64,000 bases of DNA from Pseudanabaena sp. PCC 7367. GTDB lineage: Bacteria; Cyanobacteriota; Cyanobacteriia; Pseudanabaenales; Pseudanabaenaceae. How positions within the stretch are numbered: the first letter of the stretch is position 1; the number at the start of each line of letters is the position of its first letter. Under the pieces are notes generated by a model. That model had not been told where the DNA came from, made no database searches, and saw only the letters and a list, made by a program, of their open reading frames with translations. The translations under genes were made by a program, and so were the position numbers. Shown here piece after piece: positions 29,698 to 39,752 of this stretch. The DNA lies in the NCBI RefSeq assembly GCF_000317065.1, contig NC_019701.1, positions 2,552,001 through 2,616,000 of the forward strand. Reading direction: 5' to 3'.

Positions 29698-30048
29698 TCA
29701 GGCATAGCTATTTTCAATAATTAGATAGCCAGCCATTTGCAACAATCGATCGGATTGATTGCAGGTATGTAATGCCAGGATATGTCTGGCTTGCTCAATC
29801 GGGAAAGTGCTGCGCCAAGTCAGCAACTCTCTCTGCATTGCTGCTAATTCCAGATGAAACTCAGTGGGGACATTAGAAATACAATGCTCGATCATCACTG
29901 CTCCTTCACGCAGCAGTTGTATGGTGAGCTGGTCATATTGTTGATTAGTTGTCTTTGAGGCGATCGTCTTTAAAGTCGATGCCAGATTACCTAATTGCTG
30001 CTGCCAGGTAAGGGTTTTATAGCTTTCTAACTTATGAGTGACTGTCAT
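29698..30048 (-). CDS. Unknown protein paired with DUF5674 gene
   Basis: A 116-residue, mostly helical, cytoplasmic protein that I do not recognise. It has the look of an HEPN- or four-helix-type protein (helices around LGNLASTLKTIASK, YDQLTIQLLREGAVMIEHC and LAAMQRELLTWRS), but no RX4-6H motif is evident. Its start overlaps the stop of the DUF5674 gene by one base (TAATG), so the two are translationally coupled. Coupled small gene pairs next to IS elements invite comparison with toxin-antitoxin modules, yet nothing in the sequence demonstrates that. Confidence 0.6.
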   Translation of the reverse strand: MTVTHKLESYKTLTWQQQLGNLASTLKTIASKTTNQQYDQLTIQLLREGAVMIEHCISNVPTEFHLELAAMQRELLTWRSTFPIEQARHILALHTCNQSDRLLQMAGYLIIENSYA

Positions 30049-30389
30049 TAGGCGATCTCCAGTAATTTTCGAGTTATGGCTTCGACCTGCTCCCTGATAT
30101 CAGAATCTTGCAAAACAGTTGAGTTATTTCCCTGGCTGGCTCTGAGATTAATAATTGATTCAAACTCAACTTCTCTAGTTGTAGGATACCAATCTGCTCC
30201 CCAGATATTTTTTTGAAGGCAACCATAATTCAATAAAGCTTGCTCACAATCAAAATGTAGCTCACCACCACCAGCAAGGAACTGCCTATCGATATCGACA
30301 GCTAATTTGATCCTGAGTCCATAGTAAATCTCTGCCATCTGCTCAATTTGTTCAATTGTGGCTGGCTGCTCAATGATTAGAACTGTCAA
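30048..30389 (-). CDS. DUF5674-family protein
   Basis: A 113-residue protein resembling the uncharacterised DUF5674 family: an opening TIEQIEQMAE helix, then KLAVDIDRQFLAGGGELHFDCE, and IWGADWYPTTREVEFESIINLR. The acidic/His cluster AGGGELHFDCE and the WGADWYP motif are the striking conserved parts. Function unknown. First gene of a two-gene unit. The IS1 copy 2 ends only 65 bases upstream of its start, so its native promoter may have been cut and transcription may now depend on the IS end. Confidence 0.68.
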   Translation of the reverse strand: MTVLIIEQPATIEQIEQMAEIYYGLRIKLAVDIDRQFLAGGGELHFDCEQALLNYGCLQKNIWGADWYPTTREVEFESIINLRASQGNNSTVLQDSDIREQVEAITRKLLEIA

Positions 30390-30461
30390 ATTGATATGAC
30401 CTGGTGTTTAACAATTAATCCTAATTAAAGGTAGCAAAGTTAATTTAATTAATGGGTAGTG

Positions 30462-30863
30462 CTATACAAGTAAGGATGAGTTGTAATGATGCACAAATAA
30501 CCAGATAGCGCCAACATGGTTAGCTAACTTTTTCGAGAAAGAAAGAGTTTTGCGAACCAGTCTTGAAGCTCTTTGCCTAAGAGTGCAATTAAATCGCTCA
30601 ATTTTGTTTGTCAAGCCTGAACCTTTGTCCACTGGTTGATGACGCATACTCGGAACTACCTGAGCATAGGCACGCCAGAAATCAGTGTAACAAACCGCAC
30701 ATTGTCGATAAACGGGTGGTAAAGACTGCCATAATCCTTGAGCACCAACCTCATCTCTAGACCCGATATGCACTCCTACGATCTCCTTAGTATTAACATC
30801 TATAGCTAACCAAACCCAAACCTTGACTCGTTTCTTGCCTACAAAAGACCACAGCTCATCCAT
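30462..30863 (-). CDS. insB: IS1 InsB, catalytic half of transposase (copy 2)
   Basis: Catalytic IS1 protein, 133 residues, same motifs as the copy-1 gene (AIDVNTKEIVG, CYTDFWRAY, NKIERFNCTL). A single Ser-to-Thr difference from copy 1 is visible in RLVRKTLSF. Expressed as a fusion with InsA by -1 frameshifting. The frame is intact. Confidence 0.92.
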   Translation of the reverse strand: MDELWSFVGKKRVKVWVWLAIDVNTKEIVGVHIGSRDEVGAQGLWQSLPPVYRQCAVCYTDFWRAYAQVVPSMRHQPVDKGSGLTNKIERFNCTLRQRASRLVRKTLSFSKKLANHVGAIWLFVHHYNSSLLV

Positions 30864-30871
30864 TTGAATGG

Positions 30872-31183
30872 TTAAGTGCCCTTTTTTTTAGCCTGTACCT
30901 GCACTTGTTGGGGCACTTGAGCATATTTGTGATTAACATATTGCTGTAGCCATCTTGGTGATACACCTACAACTCTGGCAATACCTGCGAGTGAAACCCT
31001 CTCTAGCAGAAGTTTGTCGATTTGAGCTTTAGTCTCATTAGCGATATATTTCTTCTTAGAATTGGCTACAAATTGTCTATTGCATTGTTTACATTTGAAG
31101 TTTTGTTTACCGTTGTGAATTTTGCCATTTTTGACAATTTTGAGTGAATTGCATCTTGGACAAGTTAGCTTAGATGTATCCAT
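30872..31183 (-). CDS. insA: IS1 InsA (copy 2)
   Basis: 103-residue zinc-ribbon and helix-turn-helix protein, identical to the InsA of copy 1. The A8 slippery run appears as T8 on the plus strand at about 30882-30889. Confidence 0.92.
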   Translation of the reverse strand: MDTSKLTCPRCNSLKIVKNGKIHNGKQNFKCKQCNRQFVANSKKKYIANETKAQIDKLLLERVSLAGIARVVGVSPRWLQQYVNHKYAQVPQQVQVQAKKKGT

Positions 31184-31237
31184 GAGAGAGAATTTTTGTA
31201 TCTTCTATCCCATTATCCTTACTTCTGCATGACTACC

Positions 31238-31664
31238 TACATTAGATATGCGGTTGTATGGGGCGTTACAGGATAGCAGCCATGACTGGCGGATGCTTTT
31301 CCCCCGTGCAGTTGGCGCTGGTGCTGCTACAGGTTTTTTTGGTGCAACTGACACTAACCGAATCGACCATGGTGTCAGTTTAAATACTTCTGGTTTTTTT
31401 GACCTGGTGAGTTTTCACTCAGTAGGTAGTCTCTTGAAAACTTATAGCAATGGCTCACAAAGTGATGCCAGCACGATCGCGGTCACCAACCCGCCAAACA
31501 TCGAATTTTATGCCTTTGCTTTTAACAATGCGGGGACACCAACCGGCTATTTAGATTCGATCCTTAGCTTTATGTTTTTTGGCGGAGAGATGATTGATGC
31601 CCAGATCGTCAATTTGCACGACCATATTTTGACTTTCCAGCAAGCTATGTCAAGAGCTTCCTAG
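31238..31664 (+). pseudogene. 5'-truncated LamG-like/phage-tail-decoration gene fragment
   Basis: The frame is open from the IS1 junction (LDMRLYGALQDSS...), with the first ATG at 31248, and ends at 31664. The C-terminal pattern IEFYAFAFNNAGTPTGYLDS, then LSFMFFGGEMIDAQIVNLHD and FQQAMSR matches the concanavalin-like module found at the end of many phage tail or structural proteins, which normally has a longer N-terminal part. The beginning was most likely removed when IS1 copy 2 generated a deletion. Probably non-functional. Whether it belonged to a prophage cannot be told from 140 residues. Confidence 0.6.
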
Positions 31665-32048
31665 CCAAAAGTGAGATCTCAAAATGAATGTCGCGCTACA
31701 TTGAAACACGAAAATTTGCTGCAATCACAAATATTTTAGAGATTCAGTCATTTGAAATGCGATCTCAAACCTATTAATTTTGCGATCTCAAAATGAACGA
31801 CTCGCTACACGCTACACACACCTAAAACCTCGATTTTGTGACTTTGCACTACCCTTACTCAGCGATCGGCTAAAAAATGCAAATAAATTTCGATCGCTAA
31901 AAAGTGCTTGACATAAGCTTTTGAGGATAAGAATCACTAATTCAAAAATTTTTTTTTGTAGGTGATGATATCAACCGTGAGAAATGAGGGTAAGTTGTAA
32001 ACGCGACTGAAAACATACTCTACTCTAAAAAATACACGGGACGAAATC
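31665..32048 (+). promoter_or_regulatory. pilA upstream region with direct repeats and candidate promoter
   Basis: A 26-bp imperfect direct repeat (GATCTCAAAATGAA core) occurs at 31675-31700 and 31784-31809 with about 23 matches. A candidate -35 box TTGACA is at 31908-31913; a -10 box is less clear (AAGAAT at 31929-31934 or nearby). A T9 run lies near 31960. The leader to the pilin ATG would be about 100 bases. Promoter assignment is tentative. Confidence 0.4.
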
Positions 32049-32648
32049 ATGAAATCCGAATTCAAAGCAAAACTACTAAATCATCTCCTCAACAGAAAGA
32101 ACGCCGAAAAAGGTTTTACCCTAATTGAGCTTCTAGTTGTCATCATCATCATCGGTATTCTCGCTGCGATCGCTTTGCCTTCCTTCCTCAACCAGGCCAA
32201 CAAAGCACGTCAATCTGAAGCCAAGACCTACGTTGGTTCCATGAACCGCGCTCAGCAAGCCTACTTCCTCGAAAAGCAGCAGTTTGCATGTAATGATGAC
32301 TTTGGTTCCCTTGGTTTAGGTATCCCCTCTGGTACTGATAATTACGGTTATTTTATCAACCCTGTAGCAAGTGCAGCTTGCATTGGTGCAGTAGTTGTAA
32401 CTAATCAAGCCCAACCTGCAGTTAATGGTGCCGTCGGTGTTACCACTGCAACTGTAAAGGCATACATTGGTGGTGTAAACATTGCTACTCCACCTGCTAG
32501 CAGCGATGCAACAACTCTAGCTACTCTCTGTGAAGCTGATACTGCTCCTGTTAATAACCCTGCTCTAGTTGGTACCCAAACATTTCCTGTTGTTGCTGCT
32601 GCTACTCAAGCACCTCAATGTCCTGCTAACTATCAAGCTATCAACTAG
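32049..32648 (+). CDS. pilA: Type IV major pilin-like protein 1
   Basis: Pilin subunit of type IV pili, used for motility and DNA uptake. The prepilin signature is KG-FTLIELLVVIIIIGILAA: a charged 22-residue leader, cleavage after Gly22 by PilD, Phe +1 and Glu +5, and a hydrophobic N-terminal helix of about 20 residues. The globular part contains AKTYVGSMNRAQQAYFLEKQ, common to cyanobacterial pilins, and Cys pairs (FACNDD, AACIG, TLCEAD, PQCPANY) that could form disulfides. 199 residues. A strong terminator follows at 32716-32750. A paralogue lies just downstream. Confidence 0.94.
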   Translation: MKSEFKAKLLNHLLNRKNAEKGFTLIELLVVIIIIGILAAIALPSFLNQANKARQSEAKTYVGSMNRAQQAYFLEKQQFACNDDFGSLGLGIPSGTDNYGYFINPVASAACIGAVVVTNQAQPAVNGAVGVTTATVKAYIGGVNIATPPASSDATTLATLCEADTAPVNNPALVGTQTFPVVAAATQAPQCPANYQAIN

Positions 32649-32715
32649 TTTGATCCTGGCTTAATACTAATTGCCACTATTAAAGCTGGCCAGAATCTGG
32701 TCTTTGTGGCTTATG

Positions 32716-32750
32716 AAGTGGGTAGATATTGCTCTGCCCACTTTGTTTTT
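32716..32750 (+). terminator. Rho-independent terminator after first pilin gene
   Basis: An 11-bp stem AAGTGGGTAGA (32716-32726) with TCTGCCCACTT (32733-32743), one G-U pair, a 6-base loop, then TGTTTTT. It should end transcripts of the first pilin and separate it from the second. Confidence 0.88.
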
Positions 32751-32900
32751 AAAGAGAAATCTTGGAAACAGAGCTATCCTTAATCAACCAGTTTTCCCTG
32801 ACTGTTATGGCAAAAGATGCATCATAATTCGATCGCTTCACGTACTTAAGACTGGCAAAGTGATTGAAAACTATTAATGTCATCTGGAACTGGGGGAAAG

Positions 32901-33479
32901 ATGAAGTTTGAGTTAAAGTACAAGCTAGTTGAATATCTATTGAACAGGCAAAATAATTCGTGGTCAGAAAGTCATGGCTTTACTCTGATCGAGTTGTTGG
33001 TTGTGATTGTAATTATCGGTATCCTGGCAGCCATTTCACTGCCAACATTCTTAAACCAAGCCAGTAAAGCCAGGCATTCTGAAGCAAAGACATACGTCAG
33101 TGCAATGAATCGGGCTCAACAGACCTACTTTATCGAGAAGCAACAATTTGCTTGTAATGCTGATATTGGTTTTCTTGGACTGGGCATTCCTGCTAATACC
33201 CCTAACTTCAATTACGAGATCGCACCGGGTACTAATTGCATTGGTGTTACGGGGATCACCAATCGCGCCAGACCCCTTCCCACGCGACCGCTTAAAGCGC
33301 ACCTTGGTGGGGTAAGCATCTCTAATTCTTCGGCGATCCTTGAAGCTACCGCCTTGTCCACACTTTGTGAAGCCGATCAAATTGCCTCTATTGCTGGTGC
33401 TCCACAGGGCACCGAAACCATGAACTATAGTACTGGTGCTGCTCCGTCTTGCCCAGCTAATTACTTGGCGATCAATTAA
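32901..33479 (+). CDS. pilA: Type IV pilin-like protein 2
   Basis: Second pilin, clearly a paralogue of the upstream one: same AKTYVSAMNRAQQTYFIEKQ helix, same Cys positions, same CPANYLAIN ending. The cleavage site is HG-FTLIELLVVIVIIGILAA after a leader of 26 residues. I chose ATG at 32901 because GGGGGAAAG lies just upstream and the residues MKFELKYKLV parallel the start of the first pilin; an in-frame ATG at 32877 would add 8 residues. The globular domain differs in its middle part, so the two may be alternative or minor/major pilins. It is separated from the first gene by a terminator and probably has its own promoter. Confidence 0.92.
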   Translation: MKFELKYKLVEYLLNRQNNSWSESHGFTLIELLVVIVIIGILAAISLPTFLNQASKARHSEAKTYVSAMNRAQQTYFIEKQQFACNADIGFLGLGIPANTPNFNYEIAPGTNCIGVTGITNRARPLPTRPLKAHLGGVSISNSSAILEATALSTLCEADQIASIAGAPQGTETMNYSTGAAPSCPANYLAIN

Positions 33480-33493
33480 ATTGATTCGTTACA

Positions 33494-33525
33494 AGTGGCT
33501 TTGAGATGAGTCTCAACTAGTCACT
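33494..33525. terminator. Possible bidirectional hairpin between convergent genes
   Basis: TTGAGA (33501-33506) and TCTCAA (33511-33516) form a stem with a 4-base loop, extended by an outer AGTG/CACT pairing. It lies between the pilin and channel stops. No T run follows, so terminator function is uncertain. Confidence 0.35.
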
Positions 33526-33527
33526 GC

Positions 33528-34427
33528 TCAAATTGGTTCAACTTGATGAAAATAGCGATAGTCAACCTTACGGCGACCATCGGGCAATCTGGAAACAATA
33601 TCGACCAGGCGATGGTTCCAGAAAATTTGCTTGAGCCCATAGGAATGGCGAGCATGGATGGTTTGGCCAAAGGTTTCATCCAGGCCAGTTAGGATTACTA
33701 ATATTTCGGTTTCTTGGGCTTCCAACGCTTGCAAGTCTTTGCCATAGAAAGGGCTAGATTCGGTAATTGGATGCATGGCTGTCCAGGTAAGCGCAAACAT
33801 GGGGGATTCGCGCCGTACTAACTGCAAGTCATAGAATCTGCGGATCGTTTCACCTTCCAGGGTAACTTCGGTGCGCAGCAAAACTACCCACAACTTTGCT
33901 TCGAGAATCTGATTGTAGCGGTGGTTGGCGGCTCTAAACATTAGCGTCGGTGTGCCATTGTGGGGGGTGATCACGGCTACATGGCTGAAGGTAACTCTGG
34001 CACTAGGTCGAGCGAACCTGGCAAACATCAATCCGGTTGACATCGCTACCAGTGATAGGCCAGTAACCGATTCGATCGCCACCAGGACATCGGCATACAT
34101 GGTTTGGGGTGACATGGCACCATAGCCGATCGTGGAGATGGTTTGCACACTGAAGAAAAAGGCATCAAAGAACGAGCCAGGCTCCGCATTAGAGATTCCA
34201 TCACCGCCCAGTAAATAGAGCAAGGCAAAGAAAGAGTTGATCGCCAGGAAGCTCACAAATACACCAAGCAGAAATAGTGGCCAGGGCATCACCAGCAGTT
34301 GATGATAGACATCACTCCAGGGCGATCGCAACATGCCCACGCGCACAATCCGGTTGGCCAGCTTGTTTTTGGTCTTGGTTTGCTTAGGCAACTTGGGACT
34401 TCGATGCTTGCCATCGAAACAGGTCAT
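33528..34427 (-). CDS. KirBac-type inward-rectifier potassium channel
   Basis: Tetrameric potassium channel of the prokaryotic inward-rectifier family. It has a slide-helix segment near residues 34-48, first membrane helix about 49-73, pore helix and selectivity filter TIGYG at 99-103, a second membrane helix about 113-135, then a cytoplasmic immunoglobulin-like domain (VTFSHVAVITPHNGTPTLMFRAAN through ARHSYG) typical of Kir channels. 299 residues, normal. AGGA lies about 8 bases before the ATG. Faces the pilin gene convergently. Gating ligand not predictable. Confidence 0.93.
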   Translation of the reverse strand: MTCFDGKHRSPKLPKQTKTKNKLANRIVRVGMLRSPWSDVYHQLLVMPWPLFLLGVFVSFLAINSFFALLYLLGGDGISNAEPGSFFDAFFFSVQTISTIGYGAMSPQTMYADVLVAIESVTGLSLVAMSTGLMFARFARPSARVTFSHVAVITPHNGTPTLMFRAANHRYNQILEAKLWVVLLRTEVTLEGETIRRFYDLQLVRRESPMFALTWTAMHPITESSPFYGKDLQALEAQETEILVILTGLDETFGQTIHARHSYGLKQIFWNHRLVDIVSRLPDGRRKVDYRYFHQVEPI

Positions 34428-34495
34428 AGCATAATTCCTGCTTAGATTAATGTCTTATGATCATCTGATCATCAGTAGGTAAATATATAAATACA

Positions 34496-36593
<2,098 letters not shown>

Positions 36594-37202
36594 TTACTTT
36601 CTATTATTTTTAGTAGAGACAGGCTGAGCTGCTAGTTTCCGCTGCAAACGTTGGACTTTGCGCATTAACCAGGGATAGACCAAAATAGCGATCAAAAATA
36701 GATCCAAAATCAGCTCGGCGATCGCAAATTGCCTACCAAAGTAGCGATGATCCCAGTAACTAATTGCACTTTGAAACCGTAGTTGCCAATCGATCGGAAA
36801 TAGTAACAGTGGCCCATCATCAACATGGGTAAAAATATCCAAAATGGTGTGGATCATACAACTGCTGAAGAACCAAAAGCACCAGCCCCGGCGCGTGTTG
36901 ACACGGTGACGATCGCGCCAAAAATAGACCAGGCCAAGGGTCAACAACAAAGGTGAATGCAGCAAATTATGGCTGATAATCCAAAAGGGATGCTGGAAAA
37001 ATAGCTGATCGAACATGTAATTAAAGGTGACCCCAATTTCCCAACCTTGAATCAGGTGATAGTAGACATAGCCACCGATCGAGAGAATATATAGGGCAAT
37101 ATCGGGAGCGATCGAGCCCCACAAGATGGCATTGAGATTAGCGGTGGGCAGGAATTTTTTGCCGATCGTGGCGTTGATTAAAAAATGGGATGGGGTATTC
37201 AT
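36594..37202 (-). CDS. YdjM-like membrane-bound metal-dependent hydrolase family protein
   Basis: Integral membrane protein of the DUF457/YdjM-type family, whose members are annotated as metal-dependent hydrolases on the basis of conserved His/Asp residues; function unproven. Visible are MNTPSHFLINATIG at the start, WGSIAPDIALY, ISHNLLHSPLLLTLG (His-rich), and IHTILDIFTHVDDGP. Four or so membrane helices. I start at ATG 37202 because MNTPSHF is how the family begins; an upstream ATG at 37247 would add 15 residues. A 10-bp tandem repeat lies about 230 bases upstream. Confidence 0.75.
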   Translation of the reverse strand: MNTPSHFLINATIGKKFLPTANLNAILWGSIAPDIALYILSIGGYVYYHLIQGWEIGVTFNYMFDQLFFQHPFWIISHNLLHSPLLLTLGLVYFWRDRHRVNTRRGWCFWFFSSCMIHTILDIFTHVDDGPLLLFPIDWQLRFQSAISYWDHRYFGRQFAIAELILDLFLIAILVYPWLMRKVQRLQRKLAAQPVSTKNNRK

Positions 37203-37430
37203 TGGTGGCGATCGTTGATGGAGCGATTGTGTGGGCAAATAGATCATTAAATTAGTAATTGACCAATTTAAATACTAGCGGTTGCAATTCTGTTGAAATA
37301 TCTGCTTGGTCGGATTAACACCCAATATAATTTCTATGGTTGACTACTAAAATCCACAGTAGGGGCAAATTTGATATTTTGATCTATGGTTAGTGCCGAT
37401 CGAATGAAATTAATACCCCGTCAATGCACC

Positions 37431-37490
37431 GTTAATAGACATTGATAGAGGTTGATAGACTTTTATAGACGCTGATAGACGTTGATACCT
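37431..37490. repeat. Six-copy 10-bp tandem repeat, consensus GTTGATAGAC
   Basis: Six consecutive 10-base units: GTTAATAGAC, ATTGATAGAG, GTTGATAGAC, TTTTATAGAC, GCTGATAGAC, GTTGATACCT. The exact 10-base phasing, close to one DNA turn, puts the units on the same face of the helix. It sits between the stop of the CHASE2 kinase gene and the start of the YdjM-like gene, both on the minus strand. Confidence 0.85.
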
Positions 37491-37523
37491 AACCCTTTAA
37501 ATATCTTTTGCAAAATCAAATCA

Positions 37524-39380
37524 TCAATTTTTAGCGCTAACCGCTAGCCGCCATTCCAATTCACAAATAGTACCCTGAGGTGAATTGGCCGATCGCTTAA
37601 AGGTACCGCCCAATTTTTTAGCCAAGCGTCGCGCCTGCTTACTGCCGCCCTGCTCTTTAACTACATTACCAGGATGATTAGACTTGAGCCCTGGCCCATT
37701 ATCAGTCACCCGAATCAGACAAATTCCCTGGTCTTGCTTACAGGTGACTCGCAGCCGAGTCGCTCCCACCGCATGTTTGCCCACATTACAAAGTGCCTCT
37801 TCCAGGAAATCACAAATTTCGTGTTTGTCCTCCGCATCCAAATAAAAGTCATCCATTGGGTGAATGTCGGGAATGCGGAGCTTGAGTTGGTTAAAACCAG
37901 CAAAATCTCGCTGCATGGTTTTGTGGTAAATCTGATAAAGCAGCTCATGCAGTGGGGCAGAGGCTTGCTTAGCGATCGTGTCGGGGCGGATTGATTCATA
38001 GACCTGGCGCAGTTCCCGATCGAGATTATTGAGTTTTTCGGCAATGTCATCGGGCTCTAGTTCCGAGGCAGTGAGCTTACTCTGAATCATCGCCAGGGTT
38101 TGCAAAGGGCCATTGTGCAATGCAGAGAAAGCTTCATCGATCGTGCGTTCCCGCTGCTCCAAAAGCTGTTGACTCTTGGCGATCAACGATTGTAATTCCT
38201 GCACATAGCGACTGACAAACCCAGCCACCACCCAGGCCATTACGATCGGCGCAACCGGCAGCCACAACCCCAAAATCAACAAGCCATAGCTGATCGCCAC
38301 AATTCCCATCGCGGCAATGCCAAGGGTTAGGAAGGTAAGCAATGGAGAACGCCAGACCACCGCGATCGCAATCCCCAAGCCACCGATCGCCACAATCAAA
38401 AGATATTCCCACAGTTCTGGCAATACCCGTAACTGCGGACGACCATTGAGTACAGCACTGATTACATAACTAGCCGTATGGGCATGAATCATCACCCCAT
38501 CGATGAACTCATCGGAGATCGCTGGCACTGTGACCACGTCTTCAACACTGGCGGCGGTCATGCCAATTACTACAATTTTGCCTTCAATTAACTGAGCATC
38601 AACGTTACCATTGACCACATCAGCCATTGAAAACACCTTGAAACCTGTACCGCTGCGCCAATTCATCAAGACTTGATTAGCGCCCGCATCAGCCCCCACA
38701 TAACCGCCATCATGGGTTTGAAAACTACTAAACTCCGTATCCTTAAACATAATCGAACCAGGATCGCGGATACCATTGCTAACTTCGATCCCCTCTTCCC
38801 ATAAATACCATTCCGCCATTTTCACACCCAGGGCAAAGTGATATTGCTCGGTATCATATCTGGGAAATCCGGCCACCAGCACCCGCCGGACATGGCCATC
38901 AAAATCCTGAATTACATCCACAAAGCCAATGCGATCTTGTGGCAGACTGGGGGGTGGGTTGACAATTTCACCGGGTAAGATTGCCCTTTCTACACCAATT
39001 AGACTTTCTTGATCTCGAAACAGGGCTGCTAACAAATCACCACCGGGTTCAACCTGCAAATCACGAAAGATATCCAGACCGATCGCCCTGGGTTGATAGG
39101 ATTCTAATCTAGTGATCAATCGGGTTAATTCGGCATCGGGCACCGGATAGCCCACATTGCGAATATCTGTTTCGTCAATCCCAATTACCACCACCCGATC
39201 GTCGATGGGTTCGGCTGGCCGCAACCGCATGAAGCGATCGAACAGAAATAATTCTAGCGGTTGCATCGCACCACTGAGCCGCACCAGAATAATTAACCCA
39301 ATCACCACTACTCCTGGAAAGGCAACTTGCCCCAGGCTACTTAGCTTCCATTTGACTTTTTCGATCAGGGCAGGTTTCAC
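37524..39380 (-). CDS. CHASE2-domain sensor histidine kinase
   Basis: Membrane sensor kinase of 618 residues. One N-terminal membrane helix (FPGVVVIGLIILVRLSG), then an extracytoplasmic CHASE2 domain (about 40-320; RVVVIGIDETDIRNVGYPVPD, RAIGLDIFRDL, GKIVVIGMTAASVEDV), three membrane helices (about 328-400), a coiled-coil linker, and a NarL/DesK-like kinase core with ALHNGPLQTLAMIQ (phospho-acceptor His) and an ATPase with EEALCNVGKHA (N-box), RVTDNGPGL (G1) and a degenerate G2 region QGGSKQARRLAKKLGG. The usual GxGL in the G2 box is replaced, so activity should be checked. No response regulator gene is adjacent. The ligand is unknown. Confidence 0.86.
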   Translation of the reverse strand: MKPALIEKVKWKLSSLGQVAFPGVVVIGLIILVRLSGAMQPLELFLFDRFMRLRPAEPIDDRVVVIGIDETDIRNVGYPVPDAELTRLITRLESYQPRAIGLDIFRDLQVEPGGDLLAALFRDQESLIGVERAILPGEIVNPPPSLPQDRIGFVDVIQDFDGHVRRVLVAGFPRYDTEQYHFALGVKMAEWYLWEEGIEVSNGIRDPGSIMFKDTEFSSFQTHDGGYVGADAGANQVLMNWRSGTGFKVFSMADVVNGNVDAQLIEGKIVVIGMTAASVEDVVTVPAISDEFIDGVMIHAHTASYVISAVLNGRPQLRVLPELWEYLLIVAIGGLGIAIAVVWRSPLLTFLTLGIAAMGIVAISYGLLILGLWLPVAPIVMAWVVAGFVSRYVQELQSLIAKSQQLLEQRERTIDEAFSALHNGPLQTLAMIQSKLTASELEPDDIAEKLNNLDRELRQVYESIRPDTIAKQASAPLHELLYQIYHKTMQRDFAGFNQLKLRIPDIHPMDDFYLDAEDKHEICDFLEEALCNVGKHAVGATRLRVTCKQDQGICLIRVTDNGPGLKSNHPGNVVKEQGGSKQARRLAKKLGGTFKRSANSPQGTICELEWRLAVSAKN

Positions 39381-39752
39381 GGCAATCTAAATCTTAAATG
39401 TCTGGCTATTAAGATTAATAATGTTTGGCTATCAATCTAACACAGTCCTAATCTCGCTAGGCAAGCTAATCAAGACATGGTTCTATTCTGCATAACGCTT
39501 TTTGGCGCTACACCTAGGTGGAATGATTAGGCGAATTAGCAATGCTCCAAACTGCGATCGATCGGGGGGGTGCGATTGCAGATTTTCCATACCTTTTTCT
39601 TTTTGGTCAGGATACCGTGAGACTAAAACAGTCGTGATCAGGCTGATACAATACCCTGATCAATACCCCGATCAAAAAAAGCATTAAGCAATTGCTCAAA
39701 TTTGGATTAAGCTATTTAACTAACCGATCGCCCCCTTGCTAACCAGAGCCCA
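39381..39752. other. Divergent spacer upstream of CHASE2 kinase
   Basis: About 370 bases. An inverted repeat GATCAGG (39636-39642) / CCTGATC (39655-39661) is followed by a GATCAAAAAAAG run, near the next gene's promoter. G7 run near 39564. No gene seen. Confidence 0.35.

Larger units (their letters stand above)
30455..31237 (-). mobile_element. IS1-family element, copy 2, inverted, no target duplication
   Basis: Same 783-bp length and same end repeats as copy 1 (GGTAGTGCTATACAAGTAAG at 30455; complement of GGTAGTCATGCAGAAGTAAG at 31237), but in the opposite orientation. Flanking 8-mers are AATTAATG on the left and TACATTAG on the right, so there is no target duplication. The sequence to the right is an open frame lacking its beginning. 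This combination is expected after an IS1-mediated adjacent deletion or recombination between copies. Confidence 0.93.

Noticed and set aside
22640-31237. IS1 pair as a composite transposon carrying the GH13/GH94 genes
   Set aside because: Copy 1 has its own complete 8-bp duplication and the outer ends of the pair do not share one, so the pair did not move as a unit.
32671-32877. 68-codon frame between the two pilin genes
   Set aside because: It spans the strong terminator of the first pilin and its residues look like translated spacer.
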